A stretch of DNA of 18,820 nucleotides from an uncultured Lachnospiraceae bacterium (GCA_910584325.1 CAJTZH010000008.1:42657-61476); one strand, 5' to 3'; positions 1 through 6,973 are shown, numbered from the stretch's first letter. A program made the numbers and translations. Notes: generated from the sequence alone by a model not told the origin.

Positions 1-322
1 GGATAAAGCGAACTGGATTGCTAACCAATGGAGCACATATTATAGCAGTCAGAACTCTTATCAGATTTAACAGCGCAGTTTTTTCATCATCAGATAATCC
101 TGATAAATCTATGGTATTTTTTAGTTCTTGTCCGAGTAAATAATCTGTACTCACTTCAAACGTTCTGGAAATATTGATTAAAACATCGTATGAAGGCATG
201 CGTAGTCCCGTCTCATATGCACTGATTACAGATTTTGTTAAACCCAGTTTTTGTGCTAATTGTGCCTGAGTAAAATTTCTCTTCAGCCGCAGTGCTTTTA
301 ATGTATTTCCGAAGTCAACCAT
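1..322 (-). CDS. XRE-family helix-turn-helix transcriptional regulator (3' end outside window)
   Basis: Reading the minus strand from ATG at 322-320, 107 codons stay open to the window edge, so the C-terminus is missing. An AGGAGG-like site (GGAGG at 334-330) lies 7 nt before the start. Residues 6-60 form a classic XRE/Cro-CI helix-turn-helix: KALRLKRNFTQAQLAQKLGL, then a recognition helix with SVISAYETG and the usual tail RMPSYDVLINISRTFEVSTDYLLG. After the domain comes a charged segment (LSGLSDDEKTALLNLI) common in single-domain clostridial repressors of about 110-130 residues. It is divergent from the secreted C39-like gene, and a perfect 6-2-6 palindrome lies between them. Repression of that neighbour, and possibly of itself, is an inference from layout only. 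The regulator class is seen directly; the target is not. Confidence 0.85.
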   Translation of the reverse strand, partial: MVDFGNTLKALRLKRNFTQAQLAQKLGLTKSVISAYETGLRMPSYDVLINISRTFEVSTDYLLGQELKNTIDLSGLSDDEKTALLNLIRVLTAIICAPLVSNPVRFI

Positions 323-385
323 TTCAAAACCTCCATGCTAAATAGTACCATATATATTGTATTCGAATGGTGTATAAAATATTTA

Positions 386-399
386 ATTAGTTGACTAAT
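386..399. promoter_or_regulatory. Perfect 6-2-6 palindrome, candidate repressor operator
   Basis: ATTAGT-TG-ACTAAT is a perfect inverted repeat. It overlaps the -35 box (391-396) of the promoter that faces the C39-like gene and lies 64 bp upstream of the start of the divergent XRE gene. Dyads of this size over a -35 box are typical operators for dimeric XRE repressors. That this particular repressor binds here is inferred. Confidence 0.5.
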
Positions 400-419
400 A
401 TTGGTTTTGTAATTATAAT
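391..419 (+). promoter_or_regulatory. Sigma-A promoter of the C39-like gene
   Basis: TTGACT (391-396), a 17-nt spacer, and TATAAT (414-419): 5 of 6 and 6 of 6 matches at ideal spacing. Transcription would begin near 426, leaving a leader of about 27 nt before ATG at 453, with GGAGG at 440-444. The -35 lies inside the palindrome 386-399. Confidence 0.8.
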
Positions 420-452
420 TAAATTATTAAAATTTTGACGGAGGGAACGCAT

Positions 453-1724
453 ATGAGAAAAATACAGAAACGAATAGTTACAATTATGATGGTCTTATTG
501 ACGCTGGTTGTCAATATACCGATTAGTACGGAGAAGGTAGAAGCGGCAACGTATACAGGTATAAAATTAAATGTGCCATATTATCCTCAAAAGGTATCGG
601 GAGATTGTGGCATTTCGTCTATATCTATGATAGAGGCTTATACCTTAGGATTTGGAGAAAGTCAATATGATGCGGTTTATGCAGGAGTCTTAGAAGCTAA
701 CGGCGGTGGTATGTCAATATCCGCAGCTACTTCTGGAAAATATCAGGAAATTGGCTATGATTTATCAGCAATTTATAATTCATTGGTAAACAATAAGCCT
801 GTTTTGATATATAGAACAAGCAGTGATGGTTCAAAAAATCACTGGTCAGTAATTATTGGCTATAATGGATCATCAACAAGTTTGTCAAAGAGTGGATTTA
901 TTGTACTTAATACAAATCATGGCGGAAGGTCAGAGGTCAACTTGGAAACATGGTTGTCTGGTGCAACATGGAGACATTGTGAAGTCAGAACAACAGGATG
1001 TATTTCATCGATTACAGAGAATGTAACTGGATTTACACTGGAACACATGTATTATCCGGCATCAAAACCTCAGGGAAGTTCATATGGCGTATCAGGGTTA
1101 CTTATATCAGGTGGTACAATTACTAGTGTCGAACTTGGAGTAAAGAATAGTTCTGGAAGGATTCTATTTAGTGCCACAGCTACGCCAAATAGAAAATACT
1201 ACACTCTATTTGAGTTGGATCCTCAGATGACATTTAGTAAGCTGTCTGCGGGTAATTATGTATATTACCTTAACGCCACAGATTCTTTTGGGAAAACCAT
1301 AAATTGGAGTAGGAATATTACAGTTGGTAGTAGTTGGAATGTGCAGATGGATAATGTTTGTATTCCATACACTAGTTCTATAGTCCAGAACTCGAATAAA
1401 TTTAGCAACATTAGAGTAGAGTATGTTACAGATACAACTGCGAAGATATGCACAGAGTTTACACAGGGTACTTATCCGGATTGTGGTTTTTACCTTGGAA
1501 CATCGCCAAGTCTGTCAAACATGAAAAAAGTAAGTGAAGGACCAACAGTAACAAATGCGAAATACAATAGTTATCGACTTGGTGAAATATACACCGATAC
1601 CAATAGTTATAAGTGGTGGAATCCGCTAACCCCAGGAACGAAATATTATTATGCATTTTATATAACTTCGGGTGGTACTACCTATGTTAGTGCAATTAAT
1701 TCATTTACAACGACAGCTCATTAA
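453..1724 (+). CDS. Secreted C39-like cysteine peptidase with C-terminal Ig/FN3-like domains
   Basis: 423 residues. ATG 453 is chosen because GGAGG (440-444) lies 8 nt upstream; a TTG six codons earlier overlaps the RBS region. Residues 1-31 are a signal peptide (basic start, MMVLLTLVV core, likely cut after VEA). Residues about 37-185 resemble Peptidase_C39_2: YYPQ, then GDCGISSISM with candidate nucleophile Cys52, a KNHWSVIIGY segment with candidate His130, and VLNTN with Asn153 as the possible third residue. Residues about 200-300 form a beta-rich Ig-like module (SYGVSGLLISGGTITSVELG) and about 310-420 an FN3-like module ending LTPGTKYYYAFYI and SFTT. The protein is probably exported to the wall or medium; its substrate is unknown. 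It may be a truncated form of a longer surface protein, since BIG2 and DUF4214 fragments follow directly. Its AT-rich composition and solitary context fit accessory DNA. Confidence 0.75.
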   Translation: MRKIQKRIVTIMMVLLTLVVNIPISTEKVEAATYTGIKLNVPYYPQKVSGDCGISSISMIEAYTLGFGESQYDAVYAGVLEANGGGMSISAATSGKYQEIGYDLSAIYNSLVNNKPVLIYRTSSDGSKNHWSVIIGYNGSSTSLSKSGFIVLNTNHGGRSEVNLETWLSGATWRHCEVRTTGCISSITENVTGFTLEHMYYPASKPQGSSYGVSGLLISGGTITSVELGVKNSSGRILFSATATPNRKYYTLFELDPQMTFSKLSAGNYVYYLNATDSFGKTINWSRNITVGSSWNVQMDNVCIPYTSSIVQNSNKFSNIRVEYVTDTTAKICTEFTQGTYPDCGFYLGTSPSLSNMKKVSEGPTVTNAKYNSYRLGEIYTDTNSYKWWNPLTPGTKYYYAFYITSGGTTYVSAINSFTTTAH

Positions 1725-1728
1725 AGGG

Positions 1729-2745
1729 GATTGGTTTTCGAGCAATACGTTGGTAGCAACAGTAAGCAGTAGTGACGTCGTAACAACGGTAGAAGCAGGA
1801 ACGGCAACTTATGACAGTGACTAATAGAGCAACGGGTTATACAGCAACATGTAAGGTAACAGTAAATAGGGCAGGTTTGCCTTCAAATAGACTTGCCTTG
1901 CTTGAGGGCTTGAATTGGGAGAAAAATGGGATAATGATGTACTTGACTATAGTCAAACCCCCGAATATGATATGGGTGGTACGCCTGAATATTCGGATGA
2001 AGGACAGGAGAAGCAGGTTTTGTGGAAAGCGATGAGTTTGCACAGCGTGGATTTACCAATGAAGAATGTATACATTGTAAACGGATTTGCCGGTTCCGCA
2101 GAGTTTAACGGAATTTGCAATACATATGGAATTGATGCCGGAATAGTGGATACAGACAGAAAACGAGACAGAAATCCGCAGCTGACACAATTTGTGTCAA
2201 GATGTTATACACAGGCGCTTGGCAGACAATATGAAGTAAACGGACTGGAAGACTGGTGTGATGCAATTATCAGCGGAAGGAATACGCCAAAGCAGGCAGC
2301 GCAGATGTTTATATTCTCGGATGAATTTCTTCAGAAGGATTTAAGCAGTGAAGAGTATGTAAAGGTTCTTTATCGAACATTTATGGGACGCGAAGCGGAT
2401 GTGGTAGGACTTAACGGATGGATTGAAGTACTTGAATCCGGCAGGGAAGACCGGATGAAGGTACTGGAAGGGTTCTCTAATTCTGTGGAGTTTGCCGGAA
2501 TTTTGGAGTCGTTCGGATTGTCGGCAGGAGCAGATAACGGCAATCATGGAAGCTATTATTCTGATTACATTAGAGCTTTGATGGAATGTAAATACTACGG
2601 TAAACTGGAATCTTATATGGCGGAAGTTGCCGGTGCTGCAAAAGAAGAAGCGCAGAAGTGTTATGACAGCACAGTTGAATATTATGCGTATCAGCTGATG
2701 TCATATACAGATGTAAACTTCAATTATCTTTCAGAAAAAAATTAA
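1729..2745 (+). pseudogene. Decayed BIG2 + DUF4214 surface-protein gene
   Basis: Three fragments in two frames. From 1729 the frame reads a BIG2 C-terminal half (FSSNTLVATVSSS, then VEAGTAT) and stops at TAA 1822. Shifting by one base from 1811 continues the same domain (MTVTNRATGYTATCKVTV), so one extra T at 1809/1810 breaks it. The N-terminal half of BIG2 is absent at the junction with the upstream stop. From 1904 a third frame stays open to TAA 2743-2745. It carries the tail of one DUF4214 repeat (GFAGSAEFNGICNTYGI) joined abruptly to unrelated sequence near 2070. One complete DUF4214 repeat follows (FVSRCYTQALGRQ, KQAAQMFIFSDEF, YVKVLYRTFMGREAD, VLEGFSNSVEF). The last 70 residues are unrecognised. 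No RBS precedes any start in the last frame. DUF4214 proteins are usually large secreted or S-layer-like proteins, so this is best read as remnants of one. Confidence 0.75.
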
Positions 2746-2769
2746 GAATGTTGTTTTTGGAATTTTTAA

Positions 2770-2798
2770 TTGACATTCAGCCCCATATGTACTATAAT
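2770..2798 (+). promoter_or_regulatory. Perfect-consensus sigma-A promoter
   Basis: TTGACA (2770-2775), 17-nt spacer, TATAAT (2793-2798): a 12/12 match at ideal spacing. The expected start near 2805 falls within an inverted repeat (2796-2831) that resembles an intrinsic terminator. The next gene starts at 2993, nearly 190 nt downstream. Confidence 0.8.
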
Positions 2799-2831
2799 AC
2801 CTGTAGGCAGGAGGTTCTGTTTACAGGTATT
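2796..2831 (+). terminator. 10-bp inverted repeat with T-rich tail directly at a promoter
   Basis: AATACCTGTA (2796-2805) pairs perfectly with TACAGGTATT (2822-2831), with a 16-nt loop containing AGGAGG, followed by a T-rich stretch (TTATTTTAA). The arm overlaps the -10 box and the expected start site. Only the part of the left arm downstream of +1 could be in the RNA, so this may act as a DNA operator rather than as an RNA terminator. Role undetermined. Confidence 0.4.
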
Positions 2832-2875
2832 TTATTTTAATGATATCTGTAGTTCAAGATTCTAATTATCTTAAT

Positions 2876-2895
2876 GATAGAAAACTTTTTCTATC
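2876..2895. repeat. Perfect 9-2-9 palindrome in intergenic region
   Basis: GATAGAAAA-CT-TTTTCTATC. This is a perfect short-gap dyad upstream of the Rpn-family gene. It could be a protein-binding site or form a small hairpin. Apart from this dyad and the promoter-hairpin, I see no gene in 2746-2992. Confidence 0.5.
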
Positions 2896-2992
2896 GTATC
2901 TGGAAGTCCTTGCTTAGATCAATCATCAATTGAGCAGGGAAGAAGAAAGTGTGTAAGTATGGTTTTGTTTTATCCCTGCGGAAAGGGGAAGA

Positions 2993-3979
2993 ATGGGAGA
3001 ACCAAACGCAGCACTGAACGTCTATATGTCCAAGAAGGAACAAATACGTGATATTTTTGAATATTATATAGGAGAGAGAATACCTCTTGATTATAAAATT
3101 AGTACGGAAGACGGATTTTATGCATTACATAATGGGAATAAACTGACATTTCGGGAACGGGATAACTTAAAAATCGTACAATCGAAGGCAGGAGGCGGAT
3201 TTCTGCTCGGCATAGAAAACCAGATGACGGTAAACCTGACGTTTCCACAAAGACTTCTGGAAATGGACAGTCTGGAGTACCGAAGACAGGTGGAGGAGAT
3301 TACGGAAGAAAACAGACGGAACAAAATTAGATACGACACAGAGGATGATTTTCAATATCGGTTTCGAAAAATGGACAAGTTAAAGCCGGTCTGTAATCTG
3401 AAGTTATATTGGGGAAAAGAGGCAGGATATATGCCGGTATCGCTTGGAGATATGATGGATATGGAAGTGATGCCGGGGCAGATAAAGAAGTTATTTAACG
3501 ATTATAAGGTACATATCGTTCGTATGCGTGCAATAGTAGATGAAGATTTAGAGAAAATGCAATCAGATTTAAAATATGTTGTGGGAGTACTTAAGAGAAC
3601 GGAGAAAGGCAAGAATTACCAGCAGTTTATGCTGCAACATGCGGATTATTTTGAGAGGATGCCTGTGGACGCGTATGAAGTAATAAGAGTATGCGCTAAT
3701 ATCAGAGAGTTTGATAATCAATTTATTTTGCAGGAAAAAAACGGAGAGGAGAGAGTGGATATGTGCAGAGCAATATATGAAATTAAGAGAGACGCAAAAC
3801 GGGAAGGAAAACGAGAGGGCAGACAGGAAGCAATTCTGGAATTGCTGGAGGATTGCGGGGAGATTCCAGAGGATACAAAAGAACGAATTCTCAAAGAAAA
3901 AAATACAAAAAGGCTGGGTGTTTGGTTGAAACTTGCTGCGAAATCGGAATCCATAGAGGAATTTCGTATAGCAATGTAA
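2993..3979 (+). CDS. Rpn-family PD-(D/E)XK nuclease / putative transposase-like protein
   Basis: 328 residues, ATG preceded by AAAGGGGAA. It resembles the Rpn (PDDEXK_2, recombination-promoting nuclease) proteins that are abundant in Lachnospiraceae. The start MGEPNAALNVYM, a conserved Asp57 in FRERDNLK, and Glu75/Gln77 in LLGIENQ give the D...ExQ core of the nuclease fold. Then come LTFPQRLLEMDSLEYRRQVEE, KLKPVCNLKLYWG, SLGDMMDM and the family tail with DLKYVVGVLKR. The C-terminus has the highly charged KREGKREGRQEAILELLED segment that usually precedes a short helical tail. Known members cleave DNA and promote RecA-independent recombination; target and physiological role are unclear. Here the gene stands alone beside surface-protein remnants, consistent with a mobile or accessory locus. 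Length is normal for the family and I see no frameshift. Confidence 0.8.
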   Translation: MGEPNAALNVYMSKKEQIRDIFEYYIGERIPLDYKISTEDGFYALHNGNKLTFRERDNLKIVQSKAGGGFLLGIENQMTVNLTFPQRLLEMDSLEYRRQVEEITEENRRNKIRYDTEDDFQYRFRKMDKLKPVCNLKLYWGKEAGYMPVSLGDMMDMEVMPGQIKKLFNDYKVHIVRMRAIVDEDLEKMQSDLKYVVGVLKRTEKGKNYQQFMLQHADYFERMPVDAYEVIRVCANIREFDNQFILQEKNGEERVDMCRAIYEIKRDAKREGKREGRQEAILELLEDCGEIPEDTKERILKEKNTKRLGVWLKLAAKSESIEEFRIAM

Positions 3980-3997
3980 TGTCAGAAGTCTTTTATT

Positions 3998-4252
3998 TTA
4001 TTTCTGTTTCGGGTCATGATTTAATTTATCAGTGGAAGATTGTGTTTCATCGTCATTTTGTCCGGATGGTTTATTGAACACTTGAAACAGATACAGATAG
4101 GCATACAGGATTACCGGAAGGAAGATTGTTCCAAAGATGGAAGCCTGCAGCATTGAATGAGCGAAATCGCTTCCAATTATGGCGCAGACTAACGTGGTAA
4201 TGTACAAACTAATTAATAAAAATATGACAATGAGTGCTCCTGCCCGTTTCAT
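3998..4252 (-). CDS. Small two-helix membrane protein of unknown function
   Basis: 84 residues. ATG at 4252-4250 is chosen because AGGAG (4264-4260) sits 7 nt upstream; a methionine nine codons earlier has no such site. Two hydrophobic helices are visible at about residues 5-27 (ALIVIFLLISLYITTLVCAI) and 38-60 (ASIFGTIFLPVILYAYLYLF), joined by a short polar loop. A hydrophilic, Asp/Gln/Lys-rich tail of about 20 residues follows. I do not recognise a named family, although similar two-helix proteins occur as hypotheticals in Clostridia. It is divergent from deoD and convergent with the Rpn gene. The RBS, the TM pattern and the lack of an alternative gene on the other strand support it as real. 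Confidence 0.65.
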   Translation of the reverse strand: MKRAGALIVIFLLISLYITTLVCAIIGSDFAHSMLQASIFGTIFLPVILYAYLYLFQVFNKPSGQNDDETQSSTDKLNHDPKQK

Positions 4253-4311
4253 AGTTGTTCTCCTGTTATATACGTTCAAAATTTATATCAGTATAACATT
4301 ATCGGACTTGG

Positions 4312-4340
4312 TTTACAAATGTTTTTTATAATGGTAGAAT
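4312..4340 (+). promoter_or_regulatory. Probable promoter of deoD
   Basis: TTTACA (4312-4317), 17-nt spacer, TAGAAT (4335-4340), each one mismatch from consensus. It would start transcription about 35 nt before deoD. A TATAAT at 4327-4332 is also present but lacks a well-spaced -35. Confidence 0.5.
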
Positions 4341-4381
4341 TTACTTATAGTTATGACTTATATTCAATGGGAGGTACATTT

Positions 4382-5086
4382 ATGGCGACACCACATAATG
4401 AGGCTTTGGAAGGACAGATTGCAAAAACGGTTTTGATGCCTGGCGACCCGCTTCGGGCAAAGTTTATTGCAGAGAATTTTTTGGACGATGTAACCTGTTT
4501 TAATTCGGTAAGAAATATGCTGGGCTTTACCGGAACTTATAAAGGAAAAAAGATTTCTGTGATGGGAAGCGGAATGGGCATGCCGTCTATCGGTATTTAT
4601 TCCTATGAATTATTTTCCATGTACGGGGTGGATACAATTATAAGAATCGGTTCGGCGGGGGGAATCAGCGATAACATAAAAGTGCGTGATATCGTGATTG
4701 GCATGGGTTCATCCACGAACTCCAATTATGCGGCGCAGTATAAGCTGCCGGGAACGTTTGCTCCTCTTGCTGATTTTTCGCTTGTGCGGCGTGCCGTGGA
4801 GACGGCGGAGAAAGCAAATATCCATGTAGTAGTCGGCAATGTTCTTTCTTCCGACACATTTTATACAGATAGTGTCTCTGATAATGATTTATGGAAGAAA
4901 ATGAATGTTCTCTGTGTAGAGATGGAATCCGCGGCGCTTTACATGAACGCTGCAAGACTGGGCAAGAGAGCGCTTGGAATATTCACGATTTCCGACCATC
5001 TGTATACACGAGAATCTTTATCAGCGAAAGAACGGCAGGACAGTTTTACGGACATGATGAAAATTGCTCTGGAAATGAGTAACTGA
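4382..5086 (+). CDS. deoD: Purine nucleoside phosphorylase, DeoD type
   Basis: 234 residues, close to the 235-239 usual for the hexameric DeoD class. ATG 4382 follows GGGAGG (4369-4374) by 7 nt; the in-frame ATG at 4367 overlaps that RBS. It cleaves purine (deoxy)ribonucleosides with phosphate to free base and (deoxy)ribose-1-phosphate in the cytosol. Visible motifs: phosphate-binding GDPLRAKFIA (residues 21-30), RNMLGFTGTYKG, the glycine-rich MGSGMGMPSIGIYSYEL, RIGSAGGI (88-95), the nucleoside-binding VEMESAALY (179-187), and FTISDHL with catalytic Asp205. It has its own promoter and is apart from the udp-cdd-deoC-deoB block 7 kb downstream on the same strand. Its pentose-1-phosphate product is the substrate of DeoB there, so the two loci belong to one pathway. 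Identification is firm. Confidence 0.96.
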   Translation: MATPHNEALEGQIAKTVLMPGDPLRAKFIAENFLDDVTCFNSVRNMLGFTGTYKGKKISVMGSGMGMPSIGIYSYELFSMYGVDTIIRIGSAGGISDNIKVRDIVIGMGSSTNSNYAAQYKLPGTFAPLADFSLVRRAVETAEKANIHVVVGNVLSSDTFYTDSVSDNDLWKKMNVLCVEMESAALYMNAARLGKRALGIFTISDHLYTRESLSAKERQDSFTDMMKIALEMSN

Positions 5087-5091
5087 TAGAT

Positions 5092-5140
5092 AAAACAAAA
5101 AACAAAGCAAACGGAATGCAGGAGGGCATTTTCCGTTTGC
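5092..5140 (-). terminator. Intrinsic terminator of the spoIIQ-like gene (possibly bidirectional)
   Basis: Arms GCAAACGGAA (5107-5116) and TTCCGTTTGC (5131-5140), with an inner TGC/GCA pairing around AGGAGG. On the minus strand the hairpin is followed by a long T-rich tract (complement of 5092-5106). On the plus strand the tail (CTTGTATCATTA) is poor in T, so it may stop deoD transcripts less efficiently. Confidence 0.85.
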
Positions 5141-5149
5141 CTTGTATCA

Positions 5150-5974
5150 TTACTCCATATACTCTAACGGGTTGGCAGGAGAACCTTCTTTCGTCAGTTC
5201 AAAATATACGCCGCTTCCTTCCGTGGTGTAATAGATGGTAGGATTTGCAACTGTTCCTATCACGGAGCCTGCAAGTACGACTTCACCTTCTGATACGGCT
5301 ATGTTATCAAGCTGACCGTAAGTAGCCTTATAACCATTTCCCATATCAATTGTAACAACGTTTCCCAATTCTTCGTTTATGGTAATCTTGTCCACAGTAC
5401 CTGATGCGGAAGCGGTAACGGATGTTCCGACTTCGCCTCCGATATAAAGTCCCGGATTACATTTGTATACACCGAGGGTCGGGAACCAGATAGTGCTGTC
5501 CATGCTGTAAGAGAGGATAATATCTCCGGCAACCGGCATGGAAAGCGTGTCCGCTTCACTGAAAGAATACCCTGTTCCGACAGAAGTGTCTGCGCCTACC
5601 GGAACGTCAGAGACTTGCGGAGCTTCTGTTGGCTCTTCCGGTGAACCGTTATCTTCTTCGTTTAACTCCTCGTCAGCAGGGGTATCATTATTTGCTGTGA
5701 GAGAGGGAAATTCCGAATCCCTTGTAGGATGCATGGTATTGGTATTGGAACTTGGGGTATCGGTATTTCCAACTGTGGCATTATTGCTGTTGTCGGCAGT
5801 CAGATTGCCGCCTTCTGTTTCGTTTAAGTTTACAAAATTGTTATTAGGAGTATCGGTATCATTTCCCTTTTTTATTGCTGAAGCCACTGCAATCGCAAGT
5901 GTGATTACGAGGGCGCACGTTACAAGAAGGGATAATGCAGCTTCTGTACGTTTTGTTTTAGAATTATTTCTCAT
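5150..5974 (-). CDS. SpoIIQ-like membrane protein with degenerate M23/LytM domain
   Basis: 274 residues. ATG 5974 lies 8 nt after GAGG; the ATG six bases earlier is too close to it. Residues 12-34 form one membrane helix after a basic N-terminus. Residues about 36-140 are a low-complexity Asn/Thr/Asp/Glu-rich linker. Residues about 147-272 fit the LytM/M23 fold (MPVAGDII, VGTSVTASASGTV, LGNVVTIDMGNGYKATYGQL, SGVYFELTKEGSPANPLEYM). The metal ligands of active M23 enzymes are replaced: the HxxxD pair becomes Asn173/Tyr177, and the HxH of HLHFEL becomes Gly255/Tyr257. SpoIIQ anchors the forespore face of the engulfment channel in B. subtilis, and loss of catalytic residues is compatible with a structural role. 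It sits 48 nt after the spoIID-like gene in the same operon, which supports the assignment. An alternative is a diverged peptidoglycan-binding protein unrelated to sporulation. Confidence 0.7.
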   Translation of the reverse strand: MRNNSKTKRTEAALSLLVTCALVITLAIAVASAIKKGNDTDTPNNNFVNLNETEGGNLTADNSNNATVGNTDTPSSNTNTMHPTRDSEFPSLTANNDTPADEELNEEDNGSPEEPTEAPQVSDVPVGADTSVGTGYSFSEADTLSMPVAGDIILSYSMDSTIWFPTLGVYKCNPGLYIGGEVGTSVTASASGTVDKITINEELGNVVTIDMGNGYKATYGQLDNIAVSEGEVVLAGSVIGTVANPTIYYTTEGSGVYFELTKEGSPANPLEYME

Positions 5975-6022
5975 TATCATCACCTCTTTTGATATCATTA
6001 CCTCAAAGGTGATTATTTATTC

Positions 6023-6973
6023 TCATTCTCTGTAATTTTTAATTTCCACATTTTCGTAAAAATAAGCTAAAATTTCATTACACGTTTTCTCTTGCTTCGC
6101 GAGTCGCAGCGCGTAGGAAAGACTGATTCCATAACCGTGTCCCACGCCTTTTGTAATAATTTTTAAATCATCATCCTGAAAAGTAATTGTGAAGGACGGT
6201 GAATTTAAAGAAAATAAATTCATAAAATCATCGCCGCTCATCAGGACATTTCCAATCTGAAGCTTCGTCACATAGCCGGAAGCATCGCGGTTTACAATCT
6301 GAAAATGTTCTTTTAATACGTCTTCTGTTCCGAGACCGGAATTAGGGATATTATTTTCAATAAGGGAAATAAAATCCTGTGACGTGTAGGTACTGACGGA
6401 TAAAAACCCTTTTTCTTCTAAATCCATGTTTGTATCCGCGATTTTTAAATACGGGGCGGCGCCGTCTTCATAAGTTCTGGTCATGCCGTTGCTGATAAAA
6501 TGATAGTAAGGTTTTACAGGATTATTTTCGTAACTGATGACTTGATTATATGTCTCGGATATAGCGCTTTTAATCAGGTCCATACGCACGCTGTACTGCT
6601 CTCCCCACAGAGTTTTCAGGTCTTCATTGCTGATGTAGTGTTCTTTGAGAAAATCATCGGAAATGACCGACTGGTCGGGAAATTCCGTGGCAAGGACAGT
6701 ATTTGCGACAATACAGTTTAATTTAATAAATTCAGGATAGTCAAATACCGTTTCGTCAAAAGAAATCAGATTTCTTGCAACATAACCAATCAGATATTCA
6801 GAGTAATCAATATTTTCGGTTGTTTTTTCGTTATTGAGCAGAATAATCCTGCCATCGTAGGGAATTACATGGGAAGTGTCGCCTATGATTCCCGTCATTG
6901 CCATAGTGATTGTATAAGGAACAGCAAGCAGTACGAATATGTAAATCAGAATTGCAAAAATAGTTTTCTTCAT
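6023..6973 (-). CDS. SpoIID-like protein, catalytic glutamate replaced
   Basis: 316 residues. ATG 6973 starts just before a signal-anchor helix (residues 3-27, KTIFAILIYIFVLLAVPYTI); GGAGG is 12 nt upstream, somewhat far. SpoIID is a membrane-anchored lytic transglycosylase that removes denuded glycan during engulfment. Family landmarks are clear. DYSEYLIGYVARNL (57-69) matches the segment that reads YxxGVVAxEMP in active enzymes, PEFIKLNCIVANTV matches LEALKAQAVAART, SNGMTRTYEDG matches the SxxGRT segment, and the C-terminal GVGHGYGISLSYALRLA (276 on) matches GxGHGVGMSQxGA. The catalytic Glu aligns with Asn68, so lytic activity is doubtful. It is the first gene of a two-gene operon with the SpoIIQ-like gene. 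Family membership is well supported; function in sporulation is inferred. Confidence 0.8.
   Translation of the reverse strand: MKKTIFAILIYIFVLLAVPYTITMAMTGIIGDTSHVIPYDGRIILLNNEKTTENIDYSEYLIGYVARNLISFDETVFDYPEFIKLNCIVANTVLATEFPDQSVISDDFLKEHYISNEDLKTLWGEQYSVRMDLIKSAISETYNQVISYENNPVKPYYHFISNGMTRTYEDGAAPYLKIADTNMDLEEKGFLSVSTYTSQDFISLIENNIPNSGLGTEDVLKEHFQIVNRDASGYVTKLQIGNVLMSGDDFMNLFSLNSPSFTITFQDDDLKIITKGVGHGYGISLSYALRLAKQEKTCNEILAYFYENVEIKNYRE

Noticed and set aside
1795..1830. Programmed ribosomal frameshift joining the two BIG2 halves
   Set aside because: No slippery heptamer or obvious stimulatory stem at the shift, the N-terminal half of the domain is missing, and a further frame change follows. 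Simple decay explains it better.
5538..6035. 165-codon plus-strand reading frame opposite the SpoIIQ-like gene
   Set aside because: It is the mirror of the Asn/Thr/Ser-rich linker and the membrane helix. There is no RBS, and the opposite strand has coherent domains and an RBS.
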